DNA of 15,768 nt from CAYREV01 sp964423345 (GTDB lineage: Bacteria > Bacteroidota > Rhodothermia > Balneolales > Balneolaceae): NCBI GenBank assembly GCA_964423345.1, contig CAYREV010000039.1, positions 1 through 15,768 of the forward strand. Reading direction: 5' to 3'. Shown piece after piece: positions 14,767-15,768 of this stretch (its first letter is position 1; the number at the start of each line of letters is the position of its first letter). The notes beneath the pieces are model-generated. The model was not told the DNA's origin. It worked only from the letters and a program-made list of their open reading frames with translations, and ran no database searches. Position numbers and translations under genes: made by a program.

Positions 14767-15761
14767 GCGGGGGCCTCCAGGTGGTCTTCGACGAGGTCGG
14801 CCAGCAGGTCTGCGAACGCGGGGGCCGCATCGAAGGCGGGCACCCGCAGGACCCGGTCGATGCCGGCGGCGAGCGCGTGGTTGTGGTACTCGACGTCGAT
14901 CTCGTAGAGGGTCTCGATGTGCTCGCTGACGAACCCGAACGGGACCACCACGAGCGTGTCGACCCCGTCGTCGGCAAGCTCGGTGATCGCGTCTGGCACG
15001 TGGGGTCGCAACCACTCGACCGGGCCGACGTCGCTCTGGAAGGCCAGCTCGACCTGGTCCACCGTGTCCAGCGCATCGTCGAGGAGGCCGGCGGCCGCGC
15101 GGACCTCGTCCTCGTAGGGGTCGCCGTCCTCCACGTAGGCCTCCGGGATGCCGTGGGTGGACAGCAGGACCGCCACCTCCCCCAGGTCGTCGCGATCGTC
15201 GGCGGCTTGCTCGATGGTCTGCCTGGTGTAGGCCGCCTGCAGCTCGATGAACCCGGGGTGGGACCCCCATCGGTCGACGACGTCCAGCTCAAGGTCGGGG
15301 CCCACGGCCTCGGAGGCGGCCTCGAGGTCCTTGACCGACGAGCCGGTGGTGGCCCGCGAGTAGAACGGGTAGAGGGTGAGCCCGACCAGCCGGTCGGCTC
15401 CTTCGTCAACGAGGTCGGCGACGGCCGCCTGGGCTCTCGGCGGCGTGTATCGCATGGCCGGCGTGACCCCGGCGACCTGGCCGTCCAGCCGCGCGGCCAG
15501 GTTGCGCGCCAGGCTGGCGGTGGTGACGTTCAGGTCCGACCAGCCGATGGCCTCGTAGTCGTCGCGGACCTCGCGTACCCGGTAGGTCCCGTACAGCCGG
15601 CCCAACACGGGCTGGAGGGGTCGCAGCCACCTGGGCAGGCGGATCATCTCGGGATCGGTGAAGAGGTTGCGCAGGAACGGGCCCAGCTCGCCGGGCGCGT
15701 TGGGCCCGCCCATCTGGAGGAGGACGATCCCGGGCCGCCCGTCGCCTCGCCGCTGGACCAT
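14763..15761 (-). CDS. hemH: Ferrochelatase
   Basis: Inserts Fe2+ into the porphyrin, the last step to heme. The 332-residue protein has LLQMGGPN (14-21), the catalytic histidine H203 in LLSTHGIPE, DPYEDEV (214-220), FQSDVGPVEWLRP (241-253), and the partner glutamate E283 in FVSEHIETLYEIDVEY. Two family points differ: IGGGSPL is IGWSDL (72-77) and QSRVGP is QSDVGP. There is no cysteine at all, so no C-terminal [2Fe-2S] cluster. Because HemF lies in the same operon, the substrate is probably protoporphyrin IX rather than coproporphyrin. ATG at 15759-15761 is only 7 bases from the window edge, so a longer start or further upstream operon genes cannot be excluded. It is the first gene seen in the operon. 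Confidence 0.92.
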   Translation of the reverse strand: MVQRRGDGRPGIVLLQMGGPNAPGELGPFLRNLFTDPEMIRLPRWLRPLQPVLGRLYGTYRVREVRDDYEAIGWSDLNVTTASLARNLAARLDGQVAGVTPAMRYTPPRAQAAVADLVDEGADRLVGLTLYPFYSRATTGSSVKDLEAASEAVGPDLELDVVDRWGSHPGFIELQAAYTRQTIEQAADDRDDLGEVAVLLSTHGIPEAYVEDGDPYEDEVRAAAGLLDDALDTVDQVELAFQSDVGPVEWLRPHVPDAITELADDGVDTLVVVPFGFVSEHIETLYEIDVEYHNHALAAGIDRVLRVPAFDAAPAFADLLADLVEDHLEAPA

Positions 15762-15768
15762 CGGCGGG

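Noticed and set aside
11602..15409. Long upstream extensions of the hemL, hemB and hemCD frames
   Set aside because: Open by base composition only. They overlap conserved genes in other frames and show no family motifs.
1..15768. CRISPR array, insertion sequence, attachment site or replication origin
   Set aside because: No regularly spaced short repeats, transposase, terminal inverted repeats or integrase were seen. The only large repeat is within the protease gene.

Overview
The window is GC-rich DNA, probably from an archaeon. The best evidence is a regulator at 1964-2662 ending in an HTH_10 (bacterio-opsin-activator type) domain, a family found mainly in archaea. Short AT-rich TATA-like boxes also stand out in the gaps before the genes. 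A high-GC, oxygen-using member of Thermoplasmatota or a neighbouring lineage would fit, but that assignment is inference. The Shine-Dalgarno sites are strong inside the operon.

Layout. (1) 1-1542, minus strand: a secreted, membrane-anchored protein of unknown function, interrupted by a 100-N assembly gap and cut by the left edge. (2) 1543-1963: a gap holding that gene's promoter and one hairpin-forming stretch. (3) 1964-2662, minus: an HTH_10 regulator with a cysteine cluster. (4) 2663-3017: a divergent control region with inverted and direct repeats. (5) 3018-4817, plus: a predicted lipoprotein built of Ig/FN3-like repeats and a C-terminal beta-rich domain. (6) 4818-4960: a convergent gap with two perfect hairpins, probably terminators. 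(7) 4961-7534, minus: a secreted subtilisin-family (S8) protease with two nearly identical 160-residue modules and a PKD-like domain. (8) 7535-7849: an AT-rich protease promoter with an 18-bp palindrome, plus a hairpin behind the next operon. (9) 7850-15761, minus: a tightly packed heme operon in transcription order hemH, hemA, hemCD (fused), hemB, hemL, hemE, hemF.

The heme genes cover glutamyl-tRNA to coproporphyrinogen III (HemA, HemL, HemB, HemC, HemD, HemE), then oxygen-dependent decarboxylation to protoporphyrinogen IX (HemF) and iron insertion (HemH). Protoporphyrinogen oxidase is not in the window, although more of the operon may lie beyond the right edge. This is the bacterial/eukaryotic protoporphyrin route. 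Most archaea that make heme use the siroheme-dependent (Ahb) route, so the operon is the most notable content if the host is archaeal. Adjacent genes mostly overlap by 4 bases at NTGA junctions with a GGAGG-like site exactly 7 bases upstream; hemB appears to start at CTG in the same arrangement. HemF lacks the usual C-terminal segment of its family.

The left half deals with the cell surface: two secreted or anchored proteins, a secreted protease, and a regulator that may control some of them.
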